From: Acidobacteriota bacterium | Lineage (GTDB): Bacteria; Acidobacteriota; Vicinamibacteria; Vicinamibacterales; UBA2999 | DNA length: 64,000 nucleotides | Assembly (NCBI GenBank): GCA_947465645.1 | Contig: CANIBQ010000017.1 | Location: forward strand, 8,275-72,274 | Reading direction: 5' to 3' | Shown: positions 62,531 through 64,000 of the stretch, one piece after another | Layout: the number at the start of each line of letters is the position of its first letter | How positions within the stretch are numbered: the first letter of the stretch is position 1 | The notes under the pieces: generated by a model | Databases searched by the model: none | The model's input: the letters and a program-made list of their open reading frames with translations, nothing else | Told to the model about the DNA's origin: nothing | Program-made: the position numbers and the translations under genes

Positions 62531-63112
62531 TCAACTGGTGAAGGTTCCGCGCAAGCCTAACGCGTCGGCCCGTTCGCGCATGAAGAGGATGACGTTGGTG
62601 ACGTGCTCTTCGAGCGGCAGTCCCAGCAGGCCGGCCCCGTTTCGGAGATCGTCGCGCGAGACCGCGCGCGCGAACGCCTTGTCCTTCATCTTCTTGATCA
62701 CCGACGGGGCTTCGAGATCGAGCACGCTCTTGCTCGGGCGCACCAGCGCCGCGGCGGTGACGAATCCCGCCATCTCGTCGCAGGCAAACAACGTCTTCTC
62801 GAGCAGGCTGTCACGCGTGACGCCGCTGTAGTCGGCGTGCGACAGGATCGCCCGCATCACCCATTCGGGATAGCCAAGTCGTCGAAGCTCGTCGCACCCG
62901 CGGAACGGATGGTTGTCGAGCGTCGGATAGCGCTCGTAGTCGAAGTCGTGCAGCAGCGCGACGACGCTCCAGGCCTCTTCGTCCTCGCCACACTTGCGCG
63001 CGTAGCCGCGGACGGCGGCCTCTACCGCCAGGGCATGCTTGCGAAGGCTCTCGCCCTGCGTCCACTCGGTGAGCAGCGTCCACGCCGCATCGCGTGAGAT
63101 CTTGTCGTTCAC
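62531..63112 (-). CDS. HD-domain hydrolase
   Basis: 193 aa from a GTG start (63112). The metal-binding HD residues are ALLHDFDYERYP, with His in RKHALAVEAAV and in RAILSHADYSG. It fits the small HDIG/YedJ-like group of phosphohydrolases that act on nucleotides or other phosphate esters. Substrate unknown. Shares direction with the NUDIX and YjbQ genes upstream (41-base gap), a cluster that looks like metabolite repair. Confidence 0.82.
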   Translation of the reverse strand: MNDKISRDAAWTLLTEWTQGESLRKHALAVEAAVRGYARKCGEDEEAWSVVALLHDFDYERYPTLDNHPFRGCDELRRLGYPEWVMRAILSHADYSGVTRDSLLEKTLFACDEMAGFVTAAALVRPSKSVLDLEAPSVIKKMKDKAFARAVSRDDLRNGAGLLGLPLEEHVTNVILFMRERADALGLRGTFTS

Positions 63113-63153
63113 AGTTCCATCTTCCCGGTGCCCGGTTCGTGTTCAGGTTCCGT

Positions 63154-63612
63154 TCAGGTTCGCCGCGCTGCGCGCGGCGCGTCGCGGTCGAGCTCCAGCG
63201 CTCGCTCGATCACGGCCGTGGCCTTTGCCGTGAGCTGATACGGCGCAAGCTCTGATGGATCGACCACCGCCACGGCATCGACATCCGACCCGGCGCGCAG
63301 CTCCCCGGCGATCGGCCAGCACAGGTAGTCCACCAGCACGTAGTGGTACTCCACGCGGTTCTCGGCGTCCTTCATGATGCGGTCGAACACCTCGATCACG
63401 GGGCCAACCTCCACGTCGATCCCGATCTCCTCCTGCATCTCGCGCGCGACGCAGGCTTCCAGCGTTTCGCCGACCTCGACACCGCCGCCAGGAAGGCTCC
63501 AATGCCCCTTCATCGGTTCTACGCCCCGGCGAATGAGGACGACCTTGCCGCCAGTGACGACGACGGCACCCACTCCGACAATCGGGTGGTCGGGATATCG
63601 GCGCCGGCTCAC
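63154..63612 (-). CDS. NUDIX hydrolase
   Basis: 152 aa from GTG 63612, which overlaps the YjbQ stop (TGA 63611-63609); an upstream in-frame ATG at 63684 lies inside YjbQ. The Nudix box is complete: [20 protein letters not shown] followed by IGIDV. The N-terminus [21 protein letters not shown] and HWSLPGG are typical of the ADP-ribose/oxidised-nucleotide class. It hydrolyses a nucleoside diphosphate linked to another group, with Mg2+; the exact substrate is not known. Confidence 0.88.
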   Translation of the reverse strand: MSRRRYPDHPIVGVGAVVVTGGKVVLIRRGVEPMKGHWSLPGGGVEVGETLEACVAREMQEEIGIDVEVGPVIEVFDRIMKDAENRVEYHYVLVDYLCWPIAGELRAGSDVDAVAVVDPSELAPYQLTAKATAVIERALELDRDAPRAARRT

Positions 63613-64000
63613 TCGCCCATGACCTTCACGATCACCCGCTTCCTGCGCTGACCGTCGAACTCCGCGTAGAAGACTTGTTCCCACGGACCCAGATCCAGCT
63701 TGCCTGCGGTGATCGGCAGCGTCACCTGGTGGCCCATCAGCGTCCGCTTGAGGTGCGCGTCGGCGTTGTCTTCACCGGTCTGGTGATGCTTGTAGTCCAG
63801 GCCCGCCGGCGCGAGCGTCTCGAGCCACACCTGGAAGTCATGGATCAAGCCGTTCTCCCAGTCGTTGACGTAGACGCCGGCCGTGATGTGCATCGCCGAC
63901 ACGAGCACCATCCCTTCGGCGACGCCGCTCTTGGTGACGACCGCCGCGACTTCGTCGGTGATGCGGATGAACTCCTGGCGCTTCTTCGTGTTGAACCAGA
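63609..64000 (-). CDS. yjbQ: YjbQ family (UPF0047), 5' end outside window
   Basis: The last ~130 codons of a protein usually about 140 residues long; the start lies beyond the right edge. Visible features: [56 protein letters not shown] and [20 protein letters not shown]. These are the conserved His/Glu/Asp motifs of YjbQ, a trimeric enzyme reported to have low thiamine-phosphate-synthase activity. Translationally coupled to the NUDIX gene. Confidence 0.85.
   Translation of the reverse strand, partial: WFNTKKRQEFIRITDEVAAVVTKSGVAEGMVLVSAMHITAGVYVNDWENGLIHDFQVWLETLAPAGLDYKHHQTGEDNADAHLKRTLMGHQVTLPITAGKLDLGPWEQVFYAEFDGQRRKRVIVKVMGE

Overview
This is a GC-rich chromosomal window, very probably from an Acidobacteriota bacterium and most likely of the Vicinamibacteria type. 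The assignment is inferred from gene content: five large Oar-like TonB-dependent receptors with an N-terminal carboxypeptidase-regulatory-like domain, DUF6152 and 'GRWEGDTLVV' secreted proteins, a CadC-type winged-helix/TPR regulator, a DUF1800/DUF1501 pair, CRTAC1/ASPIC-UnbV proteins and many dispersed palindromic repeats. No rRNA, tRNA, CRISPR array, transposase or phage gene was recognised.

Layout. 1-2.6 kb (minus): a cut-off metallo-beta-lactamase with two EF-hand loops, a small secreted protein, the decayed 3' end of a TonB receptor, and a GRWEGDTLVV/DUF6152 pair. 2.7-3.7 kb: an orphan substrate-binding protein. 3.7-4.3 kb: a gene-free 475-bp element with terminal inverted repeats. 4.3-7.6 kb (minus): a coupled operon of DUF6152, two GRWEGDTLVV proteins and a two-haem cytochrome c, divergent from a TonB receptor at 7.7-11 kb. 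11-12.4 kb: an AtoE-type short-chain fatty acid transporter. 12.6-19.7 kb (plus): a catabolic cluster of a beta-hydroxyacid dehydrogenase, TPP-dependent E1 alpha and beta, an M24-fold protein lacking one metal ligand, a lipoyl E2, and a CoA-acylating aldehyde dehydrogenase.

19.9-27.9 kb: methyltransferase, MFS transporter and 1-Cys peroxiredoxin, a two-component system, a frameshifted winged-helix/TPR regulator with a 40-aa ORF behind it, and a secreted zinc protease. 27.9-33.3 kb: an isoquinoline-oxidoreductase-like molybdenum hydroxylase pair, an ACT-domain protein, and a PQQ dehydrogenase divergent from a second TonB receptor (33.4-36.4 kb). 36.5-43.4 kb: an isopropylmalate-dehydrogenase-like enzyme, divergent from a TonB receptor/DUF1800/DUF1501 operon. 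43.7-50.1 kb: two more receptors, transcribed away from each other, the second broken by a frameshift. 50.2-52.8 kb: an aldehyde dehydrogenase, a receiver-like protein without the phospho-acceptor Asp, and a PilZ protein. 52.8-60.6 kb: an overlapping three-gene operon for a five-haem cytochrome/TPR membrane protein and two beta-propeller proteins. 60.7-64 kb (minus): M28 peptidase, gamma-glutamylcyclotransferase-like protein, HD protein, NUDIX hydrolase and a cut-off YjbQ.

Overall the region looks like a scavenging and periplasmic-oxidation region: outer-membrane receptors beside exported redox enzymes. The least explained parts are the 12.6-19.7 kb cluster, the DUF6152 modules (whose mature proteins may start with His-His), and the multihaem cytochrome/beta-propeller operon. 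All functions are read from sequence motifs; no database search was run.
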